DNA from: an uncultured Candidatus Planktophila sp. | GTDB taxonomy: Bacteria > Actinomycetota > Actinomycetes > Nanopelagicales > Nanopelagicaceae | Length of the DNA: 49,578 nucleotides | Direction: 5' to 3' | Assembly: GCA_937975715.1 (NCBI GenBank) | Contig: CALJUA010000155.1 | Span: 1 to 49,578, forward strand | In this document: piece after piece, positions 23,212-32,334 of the stretch | Layout: each line of letters starts with the position of its first letter | Numbering within the stretch: position 1 is the stretch's first letter | Notes under the pieces: model-generated | Told to the model about the DNA's origin: nothing | Seen by the model: only the letters and a program-made list of their open reading frames with translations | Databases searched by the model: none | Translations under genes and position numbers: made by a program

Positions 23212-26200
23212 CTAATCGCCAAGGCCAGCGCAACGCGGCTTTGGACCACCGTTGACGTTTCCATATCGGTGATAGGTAATAGAAACGCTCTGTTCAAGGA
23301 GCCAGCGAGGGAATTCGATATCTCCTCGCTGTGCGATTGGACGGGTATCTAAGGAGACGCCTCGTGCCAATAGTTCAGCGCGTGGCGCCACTTCCGATGA
23401 GAGCCAACGAACCTTGGATTGGGCTCGGTTTACTAGTTGATCGATAGATTCACTATCTTCGGTAGACCAATCGATTTCAATTCCAGCAACTTTTGCGATG
23501 TATTTGATGTGAGCAACTTCTTCATTATTTGTTGTATCTCCAACTCGCACGATGATTGGATAGAGCGGCCTGCGATAGCGCTGATAGTTTTTCTCAACGG
23601 TGAGCCCAGAACGATCGATTGCTCTACTGCCGATGTTCTTCCACCATTCATCAGCAGACCACTTTGCAGCCGAGAAAGATTCCAGAACTTTCCACGTACG
23701 AAGACAATTCACGTAGTTAGCGCCACCAGCTTTTGCGGTTGCACCGACGGAAGAGCGCTTCCATCCACCGAATGGTTGGCGTTCGACAACTGCGCCAGTA
23801 ATTCCACGGTTGATGTAGAGATTTCCCGCCTGCACCAAATCCATCCAGAGTTCGCATTCAGCTTGGTCGAGAGAATGAAATCCTGCCGTCAACCCATATT
23901 GCATATCAGATTGCCACTGAATCGCTGTTGCTAAATCTGGTGCCACCATAATTCCAAGTACTGGACCAAACCATTCATTCTGATGTGACCATGAACCTGG
24001 CTGAATTCCAAGTTTTACTCCGGGCTTCCAAAGATTTCCAGCGCTATCAATCTGCTCTGGTGCAATCAACCATGATTCACCTTCATCGAGAGTCGTAAGC
24101 GCTCGCTGCAGATTACCTTCAGGAGCATGGATCACTGGCCCCACACTTGTGGAGAAGTTCCAACCAGCACCCACTCTCAGCGTTGAAACATCATCAATAA
24201 GTTGGCGGAGAAATGCAGGATTCTTAAAGACAGATTCCACGACAATCCCCAGAGATGCAGCGGAGCATTTCTGGCCGGCATGTCCAAAGGCAGATTGAAC
24301 TAAATCCTTGACCGCCGCATCAATATCGGCACAGGCCGAGATGACAATCGAGTTCTTTCCAGAGGTCTCAGCCAATAAATTCAGATCATTGCGCCAGCTG
24401 ATGAACATTTTTGCGGTATCAAAAGCACCAGTGAGAATTAGTGCATCGACATTTGGATGCGATACGAGTGACTGACCGACCTCATCATCTCGCGTAGGCA
24501 CAAAGTGAAGCGCTTCTTTCGGAACGCCTGCCTCCCAGAGTTGCTGCACAAGTAGCCAGGCAGTAGCAACAGTTTCTGGCGCAGGTTTGATAATGACGGT
24601 GTTGCCAGCAGCTAGAGCTGCAAAGACTCCACCAGCAGGAATTGCATATGGAAAGTTCCACGGCGGAACAACGACGACCACACCCATCGGACGTGAGTCA
24701 GTGTTTTCAACACCATGAGATGCGTAGTAACGAGCAAAATCAATCGCCTCAGAGACTTCAGGATCTGCTTCACTGACGGTCTTTCCCGCATCACGTGACA
24801 TCACAGCTATTGCCAACGCTCGTTGTTGCTGCATAAGTTCAGCTGACTTAAAGAGAATGGCCTTGCGCTCTGCAACGGTACGCGAACCCCAGGCTTCAAT
24901 GCCCTTTCGTGCCGCTGACATGGCTGCATCAATGTCGGATAGTCGAGCAACGTTGTAGTGATACCAAATCTGAGAATTAGCCCCAGGATCTGTACCTTCT
25001 ACTAACTGACCCGTTGCGATGTGTTCGCCATTAATGACTAGCGGAATTTCTTCACTGTATTTCTTAATTCCATTAATTGCTTTGACAACACTTTGAATGT
25101 AACCCGCCTCTGTTGGATCACCATTTGCTTGCGTGTGGAATTGGGAATAATCCACTGAATCAGGTTGATGTCGACGGGAAGCGGTGGAAATGGTGTGTCG
25201 TTCAGCAATCGATTGAAGGAAACGCGATTTCTGTTCTTCGAACTTACTTTTGTTACTACCGATATCAAATGCTGCCTTGAGGTAATTCTCATCGGAAGTG
25301 TTTTCATCCAGGCGTCTCACCAGGTAGGCGACAGCTGAGGCAAAATCATCTGCCTTTGTTACGGGCGTATAGAAGAGAACGTGATGGCCGCTCTTAACAA
25401 CGGCGTGTGCTTCGCCGTTAGCCATTCCTTCAAGCATCTCGATATCAATCTGATCCATAACACCTCGAGTACGTGCGACTTCGATTGCCCAGGTCAGGTG
25501 AAAAAGATTATGAGATGCAATTCCAATTCGTACCGCATGCGCATGTTCTGGACGTAACGCAGCATCTATCAGGCGTGCATATGAAGCATCAACATCCGAT
25601 TTACTGCCGTATGGGGCAGGAGTAAAGCCGTTAAGTTCTGCCTCTGCCCGTTCCATCGCAAGATTGGCACCTTTCACGAGGCGAATCTTGATCTGACCAC
25701 CTTTATGAGCATGGCGCTCTTGTGCCCATTGAACCAAGTCGGCAAAGACCGAATGTGATTCGGGGAGATAGGCCTGTAAGACGATTCCAGCACTCATAGA
25801 AAGAAATTCTGGCTCGCTCAGAATCTTCTTAAAACCTGCCACCGTCATATCGAGATCGCGGAACTCCTCCATATCTAAATTCACGAAAGTGTGATGCACA
25901 TTTGCCTCGCGATAGATGAGGCGTAGTTTCTCGGCGATTGCATCAAGATTGCCTTGATGATTAAAGGTAATCATCTGGGCGATGACTGCCGAAAGTTTTA
26001 CCGAGATATAAGTGACCTCAGGTCGACGAATCATCTCAAAGATGCGTGCGAGTCGTTCATCTGCCTCGCTCTGACCGAGCACCGCTTCACCGAGGACATT
26101 GATGTTAAGACGAATGCCTTCACTTTCACGGAGCGCAAGATGCTTCCCTAACTTCTGGGGTTCTGCTGCAAGGATTAAATCTTTAGAGAGCGAACGTACG

Positions 26201-26550
26201 CGGCTGTGAACAACCTTAACAACCGCACCAGGAGTAAGTCGGGAAAGAACGCCGATCACTTTTAAACCAAAACCGTTGAATAGACCAAATCCAGTAACTG
26301 ATGCCTTTTTCGCAGCTCTGCGAAAGATAACAGCAGCCTCGCGTGCGGAATGGATGCGCATGACCTCATCGGTCAGAGTGATTGTGACCTCGATTGCAGT
26401 TGGATCTTTAAAGAGCCTCGAAAAACGTTTTCGGTTGGCCTTTTCACGGCGAGATCGCAGCGCCTCTGAATCTGCAATTAACTGTGCAGCGTTACGGACC
26501 GAGACCTGGGCAGTGACGTCGATGTCACTGTCAGTCTGAAAGGGTTTCAC
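23212..26550 (-). CDS. putA: Bifunctional proline dehydrogenase / P5C dehydrogenase PutA
   Basis: 1112 residues. Residues about 100-440 form the FAD-dependent proline dehydrogenase barrel (RRPEVTYISVKLSAV, IRLVKGANL, IGIASHNLF). Residues about 490-960 form the glutamate-gamma-semialdehyde dehydrogenase, with LLAETSGKNS and the catalytic Cys762 in HAGQKCSAAS. Together they turn proline into glutamate, feeding carbon, nitrogen and electrons. There is no N-terminal ribbon-helix-helix, so it is not the self-regulating type. GTG start at 26550 has an AGGAG ribosome site. Monocistronic; proline could come from peptides taken up from the water. Confidence 0.95.
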   Translation of the reverse strand: MKPFQTDSDIDVTAQVSVRNAAQLIADSEALRSRREKANRKRFSRLFKDPTAIEVTITLTDEVMRIHSAREAAVIFRRAAKKASVTGFGLFNGFGLKVIGVLSRLTPGAVVKVVHSRVRSLSKDLILAAEPQKLGKHLALRESEGIRLNINVLGEAVLGQSEADERLARIFEMIRRPEVTYISVKLSAVIAQMITFNHQGNLDAIAEKLRLIYREANVHHTFVNLDMEEFRDLDMTVAGFKKILSEPEFLSMSAGIVLQAYLPESHSVFADLVQWAQERHAHKGGQIKIRLVKGANLAMERAEAELNGFTPAPYGSKSDVDASYARLIDAALRPEHAHAVRIGIASHNLFHLTWAIEVARTRGVMDQIDIEMLEGMANGEAHAVVKSGHHVLFYTPVTKADDFASAVAYLVRRLDENTSDENYLKAAFDIGSNKSKFEEQKSRFLQSIAERHTISTASRRHQPDSVDYSQFHTQANGDPTEAGYIQSVVKAINGIKKYSEEIPLVINGEHIATGQLVEGTDPGANSQIWYHYNVARLSDIDAAMSAARKGIEAWGSRTVAERKAILFKSAELMQQQRALAIAVMSRDAGKTVSEADPEVSEAIDFARYYASHGVENTDSRPMGVVVVVPPWNFPYAIPAGGVFAALAAGNTVIIKPAPETVATAWLLVQQLWEAGVPKEALHFVPTRDDEVGQSLVSHPNVDALILTGAFDTAKMFISWRNDLNLLAETSGKNSIVISACADIDAAVKDLVQSAFGHAGQKCSAASLGIVVESVFKNPAFLRQLIDDVSTLRVGAGWNFSTSVGPVIHAPEGNLQRALTTLDEGESWLIAPEQIDSAGNLWKPGVKLGIQPGSWSHQNEWFGPVLGIMVAPDLATAIQWQSDMQYGLTAGFHSLDQAECELWMDLVQAGNLYINRGITGAVVERQPFGGWKRSSVGATAKAGGANYVNCLRTWKVLESFSAAKWSADEWWKNIGSRAIDRSGLTVEKNYQRYRRPLYPIIVRVGDTTNNEEVAHIKYIAKVAGIEIDWSTEDSESIDQLVNRAQSKVRWLSSEVAPRAELLARGVSLDTRPIAQRGDIEFPRWLLEQSVSITYHRYGNVNGGPKPRCAGLGD

Positions 26551-26630
26551 CAGCGCTCCTTATGAGAATGACTCTCGCTAGGTTATCGCCTTTCGGTCTC
26601 GTAAATTCACATTACTCGGGGGTTTTCATT

Positions 26631-26636
26631 TATTGT
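26631..26636 (+). promoter_or_regulatory. Possible -10 box of the carbonic anhydrase gene
   Basis: TATTGT, seven bases before the ATG at 26644; it overlaps an earlier ATG at 26638, which argues for the later start. Confidence 0.4.
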
Positions 26637-26643
26637 TATGGAT

Positions 26644-27156
26644 ATGAGCACCTTTCCAGCAGATGCATTTAAGGACCTTACCGATGCAAACTCTGAATAT
26701 GTTAAATCGTTTAAATATTCAGACCTGACTGGAGTAGCTCAACGAGGCCTCGCAATCGTGACCTGCATGGACTCACGCATTAATCCACTATCTGTTGTCG
26801 GTATGCGATCAGGTGATGCCAAGATTCTTCGCAATGCAGGAGCACGCGTTACCGAGGACGTTCTTCGTACTCTTGTTCTGGCTACGTATCTATTGGGTGT
26901 GAAGCGCATTTTGATCATGCCTCATACCGAATGCCGTATGGCAGAAAATACAGAAGAAGAGATACATGCAAAGATTGATGCCGAATTCGGCGTTAATACT
27001 TCTTCACTTGAATTCCGTACAACCAATGACCAACTCGGTGCGCTCGCTAAAGACGTTAATCGTGTTCGTGCATATCCATTGTTGAACACCGGCGTTTCAG
27101 TCGGTGGCGCAATCTACGACGTTAAGACTGGTGCAATCACACCAATTGATTGTTAG
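26644..27156 (+). CDS. Beta-class carbonic anhydrase
   Basis: 170 residues if begun at 26644 (an ATG at 26638 adds two). It interconverts CO2 and bicarbonate with a zinc ion held by Cys41, His94 and Cys97, with Asp43 and Arg45 as the catalytic dyad (CMDSR; PHTECRM). RNAGARVTEDVLRTL is the family's dimer segment. It resembles the short actinobacterial form of Rv1284. Directly followed four bases later by a NERD protein. It would supply bicarbonate to carboxylases. Confidence 0.9.
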   Translation: MSTFPADAFKDLTDANSEYVKSFKYSDLTGVAQRGLAIVTCMDSRINPLSVVGMRSGDAKILRNAGARVTEDVLRTLVLATYLLGVKRILIMPHTECRMAENTEEEIHAKIDAEFGVNTSSLEFRTTNDQLGALAKDVNRVRAYPLLNTGVSVGGAIYDVKTGAITPIDC

Positions 27157-27160
27157 TTCC

Positions 27161-27847
27161 ATGAAGCTCATTAGCATTTTTGCATTCGGTTTATTCATGA
27201 TCGCAGCAATAAAATGGGCAGAGCGCGAATATGAAAATCACCAAAAAGCAAAATTAATGGCAAAAGCGGGAAAGACCGAAATTATTGGTGACGCTGGAAA
27301 GTCTCTCCACACGGCGAGAATTCCTATTCGCAAAGAGAATAGAGAAAAAGGCATTATTGGCGAAGAAGGCGTAGGCGCAGAGCTCGACAGAATCGCTGAG
27401 GAATACGGCCTTACAGTTCTTCATGATCTTTCCATTCCTAAATCTAAGGCAAATCTGGATCACGTATTAATTGCTAAATCAGCCATTTTCATAGTCGATG
27501 CCAAGAACTATGCCGGAACTATTCGCATAAGCAAAGACAAAGATGGCGTGAAGCAGCTATATGTGGGTCGCTACAAGCAAGGATCATTAGTTTCTAAAAT
27601 GAACAAGTACGCAACCGTTCTTCGTGATTTCCTTGAAAGTCAAAAGATTGAAGTCAGAGTAATCCCTTTGCTTGCCTTTTATAACGCTACCTTTAAAGAA
27701 GGGACTTCTTTCCATATTGATGGTGTAGCTATTAATGCCGCAGGTATTGAGAACGAAATTTTGAAATATGCAGCCGGGAAAGGCGCAGAAATAGATTTTG
27801 ACATTGTGGTGCCGCTAATCAAAAAGAACTTCCCTACCAAAAACTAG
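27161..27847 (+). CDS. NERD-domain (nuclease-related) membrane protein
   Basis: 228 residues. An N-terminal membrane helix (MKLISIFAFGLFMIAAIKW) is followed by a NERD domain at about residues 60-170, with GEEGVGAELDRI, LDHVLIAKSAIFIVDAKNYAG. The D...E/D-x-K-like residues (DHVL, DAKN) match the nuclease superfamily core. NERD domains are thought to cleave or bind nucleic acids, and here it would be tethered to the membrane. It begins four bases after the carbonic anhydrase stop, and its end overlaps the convergent gene by four bases. Confidence 0.8.
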   Translation: MKLISIFAFGLFMIAAIKWAEREYENHQKAKLMAKAGKTEIIGDAGKSLHTARIPIRKENREKGIIGEEGVGAELDRIAEEYGLTVLHDLSIPKSKANLDHVLIAKSAIFIVDAKNYAGTIRISKDKDGVKQLYVGRYKQGSLVSKMNKYATVLRDFLESQKIEVRVIPLLAFYNATFKEGTSFHIDGVAINAAGIENEILKYAAGKGAEIDFDIVVPLIKKNFPTKN

Positions 27848-28089
27848 TCTTCAGTAAGTCGTCGCAGAAGTTCCTCGTCTTCCTCTTTTATCCTCTGGAC
27901 AATTTCAGACATCTTGCGAACCCGCCACTCGCGATCATCACCGGGTTCTGCCCCGGGGTCAAGGCGCTCAAGTAGTTCGTGATGCTTCAGAATATGGAGT
28001 TTTAAGGCGGTCATAAATTTCTTGTCGCTCTTTACTTCGTCCATCGCAGCGCGAAATGTTTCATAGTCTTCAGGATTCTTTTGATTCAT
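27844..28089 (-). CDS. Hypothetical acidic helical protein
   Basis: 81 residues starting at the ATG at 28089, which lies six bases after AATAAT on the minus strand; an extension to 28137 is open. The protein is highly charged, with ALKLHILKHHELLERL and a C-terminal SEIVQRIKEEDEELLRRLTED helix that may form a coiled coil. No family is recognised. It overlaps the NERD gene by four bases at the 3' ends. Confidence 0.55.
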   Translation of the reverse strand: MNQKNPEDYETFRAAMDEVKSDKKFMTALKLHILKHHELLERLDPGAEPGDDREWRVRKMSEIVQRIKEEDEELLRRLTED

Positions 28090-28157
28090 ACTCTGATTAT
28101 TCGAGTTGAGAAATTGATTTGGAATAACTAAAACCAACTACTTTTAGTAGTGAAGAA

Positions 28158-28925
28158 TTAAGCGCGACGCATCGGCATTTTTGTAACTGGATAATCCAAG
28201 TTACTCAGGAACTCGCGAATAAACATCTGGAAGATCTCAGGCTTCTCTTTGTTTGCCTGGTGAGAAGTGCCAGGGATAACCGCAAGACGACCTTGGGGAA
28301 TTGATTCGTACATCAAGACTGAATGTTTGTGCGAGATAACGTCATCGTCGCCAACAAGAACAAGTACTGGACACTTAATCTGCTCGATATCAGCAACGGT
28401 GAAGTTCGGCTCTGATTTCCAAATTGAAAACATCTTGGAGATCTTGCCGTCGAGAGTCTCTGGTGCATCTGGCGATGTGGCAGCGTGCTCTTCACGATCT
28501 TCGGGTGAGATAAATCCATCCCATTCTGGAAGCGGGAGAGTGCCACTGTGATGGAAGTTGCCACCAAAGGAAACAACTGACTTCACTAAGTCAGGGCGGC
28601 GCATAGCAACCATCAAAGCAATGATTGCGCCATCGCTAAAACCGATGATGTGCGCTGGTTCTTTAACTACATCTTCTAGGTAAGCAACTGCCTCTTCATA
28701 TTGAAAATCAAAGTGCATGCTGCCTTCACGATCGCCCGTGAAACCGTGGGCAGTGCGGTCATATCCAAATACATGATGGGTCTTTTCAACTGCAGGAAGA
28801 ACGGTGAAATCAAAGTGGGATGTTTGACTTAAACCACCATGGAGAAGAACAAGAGCTTCGCCGTTGTTGTCCCACTCGTATGAGTAAACCTGATGACCAC
28901 GAAGGTCGATATATCCCTCGCGCAT
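28158..28925 (-). CDS. Alpha/beta-fold hydrolase
   Basis: 255 residues. The nucleophile Ser97 is in GFSDGA, the oxyanion loop is LLHGGLSQTSH, and the catalytic acid and histidine are in LVLVGDDDVISHKHS and IPGTSHQANKEKP. No signal peptide. It directly abuts the NADH dehydrogenase stop, so the two are one operon, with ndh first. Homologues hydrolyse small esters or carbon-carbon bonds; the substrate is unknown. Confidence 0.85.
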   Translation of the reverse strand: MREGYIDLRGHQVYSYEWDNNGEALVLLHGGLSQTSHFDFTVLPAVEKTHHVFGYDRTAHGFTGDREGSMHFDFQYEEAVAYLEDVVKEPAHIIGFSDGAIIALMVAMRRPDLVKSVVSFGGNFHHSGTLPLPEWDGFISPEDREEHAATSPDAPETLDGKISKMFSIWKSEPNFTVADIEQIKCPVLVLVGDDDVISHKHSVLMYESIPQGRLAVIPGTSHQANKEKPEIFQMFIREFLSNLDYPVTKMPMRRA

Positions 28926-30152
28926 TTAGTCGAGTGAATCCATGATGTGGCGGTTGCCGCGATCGAAGGTCAGGTAGTTCCAGGTCCAGTCTGCGATGGT
29001 GCCGACTTTGTTACGACCACCTAAGAGATAGAACAAGTGGAGGAATAACCAGGCAAACCACGCAGGTGCTCCGACCATTTTGAAGTTACGAACTTGGACA
29101 ACGGCCTTGTGGCGACCAATAGTTGCCATTGATCCCTTGTCTTTGTATTTAAATTCTCTCAGTGGCTTACCTGCAGCAAGATCAAGAATCTGTTGTGCTA
29201 CAAATTTTCCTTGCTGCATAGCAACTGGTGCCACCATTGGATAGAAGCGCCCATCAGGAGCCAATGCACCAGACACATCGCCAACTGTCCAGATATGTGG
29301 GTAGTTCTGCACCTGCAGAGTCTTCTCTGCAGCAATACGTGAACCGACAATAGGTAAATTCAAAGATCCCGCTGTTGGCTCACCTTTAACACCTGCAGCC
29401 CAAATAGTTACCTCCGCAGGAATTGGCTCACCTTCCTTAAGAACAATCTGGCGAGACTTAATTTCGCGAACTGCAGTATTGGTTCTGACATGTACGCCAA
29501 GTCGTTGTAAATCATGGGTCGCGCGAGTCGAAAGCTTTTCCGTAAACATCGGCAGAATGCGAGGACCTGCTTCGATCAAGTAAATATCAATATGTTTCGC
29601 AGCATGCGCCATATCGTTATGAAGTGGTCCGCGCTTTAATTCTGCAAGTGCGCCAGCCATCTCAACGCCAGTTGGTCCGCCACCGACAACTGCAATTGAT
29701 AGACGGGTGTCATCTTCAAAACGACACAAATCTTCAAAGCGGCGCATGACTTCTGCGCGAATCTGAATAGCCTCAGAGACAGACTTCATTCCAAGTCCGT
29801 GTTCGGCAACACCTGGAACACCAAAGTCTGCAGTGACAGAACCCAGGGCAACAATCAAGTGATCGAATTCGAGAACTTCAGATGAATCCAACTTCACAGA
29901 TTTGTTTTTGTGATCGATAGAAATCGGTGAACCCATTCGGAATTTAATATTTGTTTTGCGAAGCGCACCTCGAACAGGGTGAACTACGTGATCTGCTGCA
30001 AGTCCCGCGGTAGATACCTGATAGAGAAGTGGCAAGAATGTTTGGAAGTTGTGTCGGTCAACAACAGTGACTTCTGCTTTTCCGGCAAGTGCGCGGGCAG
30101 CATTAAGACCACCGAATCCGGCGCCGAGAATGACAACTTTTGGCTTGCTCAT
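28926..30152 (-). CDS. ndh: Type II NADH:quinone oxidoreductase (NDH-2)
   Basis: 408 residues. It passes electrons from NADH to quinone without pumping protons. The FAD-binding loop is VVILGAGFGGLNAARAL, the NADH-binding loop is IAVVGGGPTGVEMAGALAEL, and the C-terminal part (GAPAWFAWLFLHLFYLLGGRNKV) attaches to the membrane. TVGDVSGALAPDG is the second FAD contact. The minus-strand GAGAAT lies six bases before the ATG at 30152. It is the first gene of an operon with the alpha/beta hydrolase, and it diverges from the DUF3263 gene. Confidence 0.93.
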   Translation of the reverse strand: MSKPKVVILGAGFGGLNAARALAGKAEVTVVDRHNFQTFLPLLYQVSTAGLAADHVVHPVRGALRKTNIKFRMGSPISIDHKNKSVKLDSSEVLEFDHLIVALGSVTADFGVPGVAEHGLGMKSVSEAIQIRAEVMRRFEDLCRFEDDTRLSIAVVGGGPTGVEMAGALAELKRGPLHNDMAHAAKHIDIYLIEAGPRILPMFTEKLSTRATHDLQRLGVHVRTNTAVREIKSRQIVLKEGEPIPAEVTIWAAGVKGEPTAGSLNLPIVGSRIAAEKTLQVQNYPHIWTVGDVSGALAPDGRFYPMVAPVAMQQGKFVAQQILDLAAGKPLREFKYKDKGSMATIGRHKAVVQVRNFKMVGAPAWFAWLFLHLFYLLGGRNKVGTIADWTWNYLTFDRGNRHIMDSLD

Positions 30153-30223
30153 ATGTGAATTCTCTCATTGCTTTATTACGCCCATGTTCCGCTCAAATCC
30201 CACACTTTGTCATAGGTCATGTT

Positions 30224-30229
30224 TAGGAT
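30224..30229 (+). promoter_or_regulatory. -10 box of the DUF3263 gene
   Basis: TAGGAT, seven bases before the ATG at 30237, supporting that start over an in-frame ATG at 30219. Confidence 0.45.
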
Positions 30230-30236
30230 GGGTCAT

Positions 30237-30503
30237 ATGTCAGCGCTAGAAAATCCAAGCACGCAGGGTTCAACACTTACCGACCTCGAGGGACGTATCC
30301 TCGATTTCGAGCGTAACTGGTGGCGCTTTGCTGGTGCTAAAGAGACTGCAATCAAAGAGCTCTTCGACCTCAGCGCACCTCGTTATTACCAGCTCCTCAA
30401 CGACCTTATCGATCGCGATGATGCTCTCGAGGCTTCACCGATGCTCGTAAAGCGCCTGCGCCGCCTCCGTGAGGCCCGCATGCAAGCTCGTTCCGCTAAG
30501 TAA
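30237..30503 (+). CDS. DUF3263 protein
   Basis: 88 residues of the actinobacterial DUF3263 family. The core is LEGRILDFERNWWRFAGAKETAIKELF then LSAPRYYQLLNDLID, a helical protein with a helix-turn-helix-like second half. It is basic at the C-terminus, and DNA binding has been suggested for the family but not shown. It is a typical actinobacterial marker. It runs alone, upstream of groEL. Confidence 0.82.
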   Translation: MSALENPSTQGSTLTDLEGRILDFERNWWRFAGAKETAIKELFDLSAPRYYQLLNDLIDRDDALEASPMLVKRLRRLREARMQARSAK

Positions 30504-30535
30504 TCCCTGCCTCATCCCGCCTGGCGGCCTTCCTT

Positions 30536-30564
30536 TTGCGTCCGGGAATACTCCCAACTACCCT
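30536..30564 (+). promoter_or_regulatory. groEL promoter
   Basis: TTGCGT (30536-30541) and TACCCT (30559-30564) are 17 bases apart, a normal -35/-10 arrangement. Transcription would start near 30571, the first bases of the CIRCE element. Confidence 0.5.
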
Positions 30565-30569
30565 TGGCG

Positions 30570-30596
30570 TTAGCACTCACCGGCTGAGAGTGATAA
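30570..30596 (+). promoter_or_regulatory. CIRCE element (HrcA operator) of groEL
   Basis: TTAGCACTC, nine bases, GAGTGATAA. This is the CIRCE consensus TTAGCACTC-N9-GAGTGCTAA with one mismatch. It should bind HrcA and repress groEL until heat stress. Confidence 0.92.
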
Positions 30597-30640
30597 CCCA
30601 TCAGCCACATATCCAAGTTCCATATAAGAGGAGTAATTAG

Positions 30641-32263
30641 ATGGCAAAGCAGATCGCCTTTAATGAAGAAGCCCGTCGCGGACTAGAGCGCGGAATGAAC
30701 GTACTAGCGGATGCAGTCAAAGTCACCCTTGGACCTCGCGGACGTAACGTCGTCCTCGAGAAGAAGTGGGGCGCACCAACAATTACTAACGATGGTGTCT
30801 CAATCGCTAAGGAGATCGAACTCGATGATCCTTGGGAGAAGATTGGTGCCGAACTCGTAAAGGAAGTTGCTAAGAAGACTGATGATGTCGCTGGCGACGG
30901 AACAACAACAGCAACAGTATTGGCACAGGCGCTTGTTCGCGAAGGTCTTCGCAACGTAGCTGCTGGCTCAAACCCAATGGCGCTAAAGCGCGGTATCGAG
31001 AAGGCAGTTGCAGCAATCGTTGCCGAACTTCTCGCAATGGCGAAGTCAGTAGATTCAAAGGAACAAATCGCAGCAACAGCATCTATCTCTGCAGCTGATA
31101 CAACAATCGGCGAGATGATTGCAGAAGCTATGGATAAGGTCGGCAAAGAAGGCGTTATCACTGTTGAAGAATCAAACACATTTGGTCTCGAGCTCGAGCT
31201 CACAGAAGGTATGCGCTTTGACAAGGGTTACTTGTCACCATACTTCGTAACAGATACAGATCGCATGGAGACAGTCCTTGAAGATGCGTACATCTTGATC
31301 GTCAACAACAAGATCTCTTCAATCAAGGATCTCGTTCCATTGCTCGAGAAGGTAATGCAGTCAGGCAAGCCACTTGCAATCATCGCTGAAGATGTTGAAG
31401 GTGAAGCACTTGCTACTTTGGTTGTTAACAAGATCAAGGGAACATTCCGTTCTGCAGCTGTTAAGGCTCCGGGATTCGGAGATCGTCGCAAGGCGATGCT
31501 TCAGGACATTGCAATTCTTACAGGTGCAACAGTTATCTCTGAAGAAGTTGGCCTCAAGCTTGAAACAGCTGGCCTTGAACTTCTCGGTCGCGCTCGCAAG
31601 GTTGTTATCTCTAAGGAAGAGACAACAATCGTTGAAGGCGCTGGAGATGCTGACCAGATCAAGGGTCGCGTTAACCAGATTCGCAACGAAATCGAGAAGA
31701 CAGATTCAGATTACGATCGCGAAAAGGCACAAGAGCGCCTGGCAAAGCTTGCTGGTGGCGTAGCTGTTATCAAGGCAGGAGCTGCAACTGAGGTAGAACT
31801 CAAGGAGCGCAAGCACCGCATTGAAGACGCAGTTCGCAATGCAAAGGCTGCAGTAGAAGAAGGAATCGTTGCCGGTGGTGGCGTTGCACTACTTCAAGCA
31901 GCAACAGCAGCATTTAAGAAGTTGAAGCTCGAAGGAGAAGAAGCAGTCGGTGCTCGCATCGTCGAAATCTCAATCGAAGCTCCACTCAAGCAAATCGCTG
32001 TAAACGCAGGACTCGAAGGCGGAGTTGTTGTAGAGAAGGTTCGCCATCTCGAAGCAGGCTTCGGACTTAACGCAGCATCAGGAGAATATGTAGACATGAT
32101 CAAGGCTGGCATCATCGATCCAGCTAAGGTGACACGTTCTGCACTTCAGAATGCAGCATCCATTGCAGCGTTGTTTATTACAACAGAGGCAGTGATTACA
32201 GATAAGCCAGAGCCAAAGGGTGCAATGACACCTTCAGCTGCTGGTGGAGATATGGATTTCTAA
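30641..32263 (+). CDS. groL: 60 kDa chaperonin GroEL
   Basis: 540 residues, standard length. It forms the folding chamber used with GroES and ATP. Motifs include VTLGPRGRNVV, the ATP-site GDGTTTATVLAQALV, and KAPGFGDRRKAML; it ends with a short GGDMDF tail instead of a long Gly-Met repeat. GAGGAG lies upstream of the ATG. No groES is next to it, matching the lone groEL copy of actinobacteria. A CIRCE element is in its 5' leader. Confidence 0.97.
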   Translation: MAKQIAFNEEARRGLERGMNVLADAVKVTLGPRGRNVVLEKKWGAPTITNDGVSIAKEIELDDPWEKIGAELVKEVAKKTDDVAGDGTTTATVLAQALVREGLRNVAAGSNPMALKRGIEKAVAAIVAELLAMAKSVDSKEQIAATASISAADTTIGEMIAEAMDKVGKEGVITVEESNTFGLELELTEGMRFDKGYLSPYFVTDTDRMETVLEDAYILIVNNKISSIKDLVPLLEKVMQSGKPLAIIAEDVEGEALATLVVNKIKGTFRSAAVKAPGFGDRRKAMLQDIAILTGATVISEEVGLKLETAGLELLGRARKVVISKEETTIVEGAGDADQIKGRVNQIRNEIEKTDSDYDREKAQERLAKLAGGVAVIKAGAATEVELKERKHRIEDAVRNAKAAVEEGIVAGGGVALLQAATAAFKKLKLEGEEAVGARIVEISIEAPLKQIAVNAGLEGGVVVEKVRHLEAGFGLNAASGEYVDMIKAGIIDPAKVTRSALQNAASIAALFITTEAVITDKPEPKGAMTPSAAGGDMDF

Positions 32264-32284
32264 AGAAACCCATTTAAGCGTACG

Positions 32285-32316
32285 AAGGGGCTGCCGATTA
32301 GTATCGGTGGCCCTTT
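32285..32316 (+). terminator. Terminator after groEL
   Basis: AAGGGGC/GCCCTTT and CCGAT/ATCGG form a two-part stem with an internal TG/TG loop and a TAGT tetraloop; the stem ends in TTT. It lies 22 bases after the groEL stop. Confidence 0.7.
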
Positions 32317-32322
32317 CTGCTT

Positions 32323-32328
32323 TACCCT
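32323..32328 (+). promoter_or_regulatory. -10 box of the DUF3027 gene
   Basis: TACCCT six bases before the ATG at 32335, identical in hexamer and spacing to mshA; predicts a leaderless mRNA. Confidence 0.55.
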
Positions 32329-32334
32329 TAGAAC

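Noticed and set aside
30511..30540. Terminator after the DUF3263 gene (CCGCC/GGCGG)
   Set aside because: The stem is very short; the following T-rich bases overlap the groEL -35 region. Possible but too weak to list.
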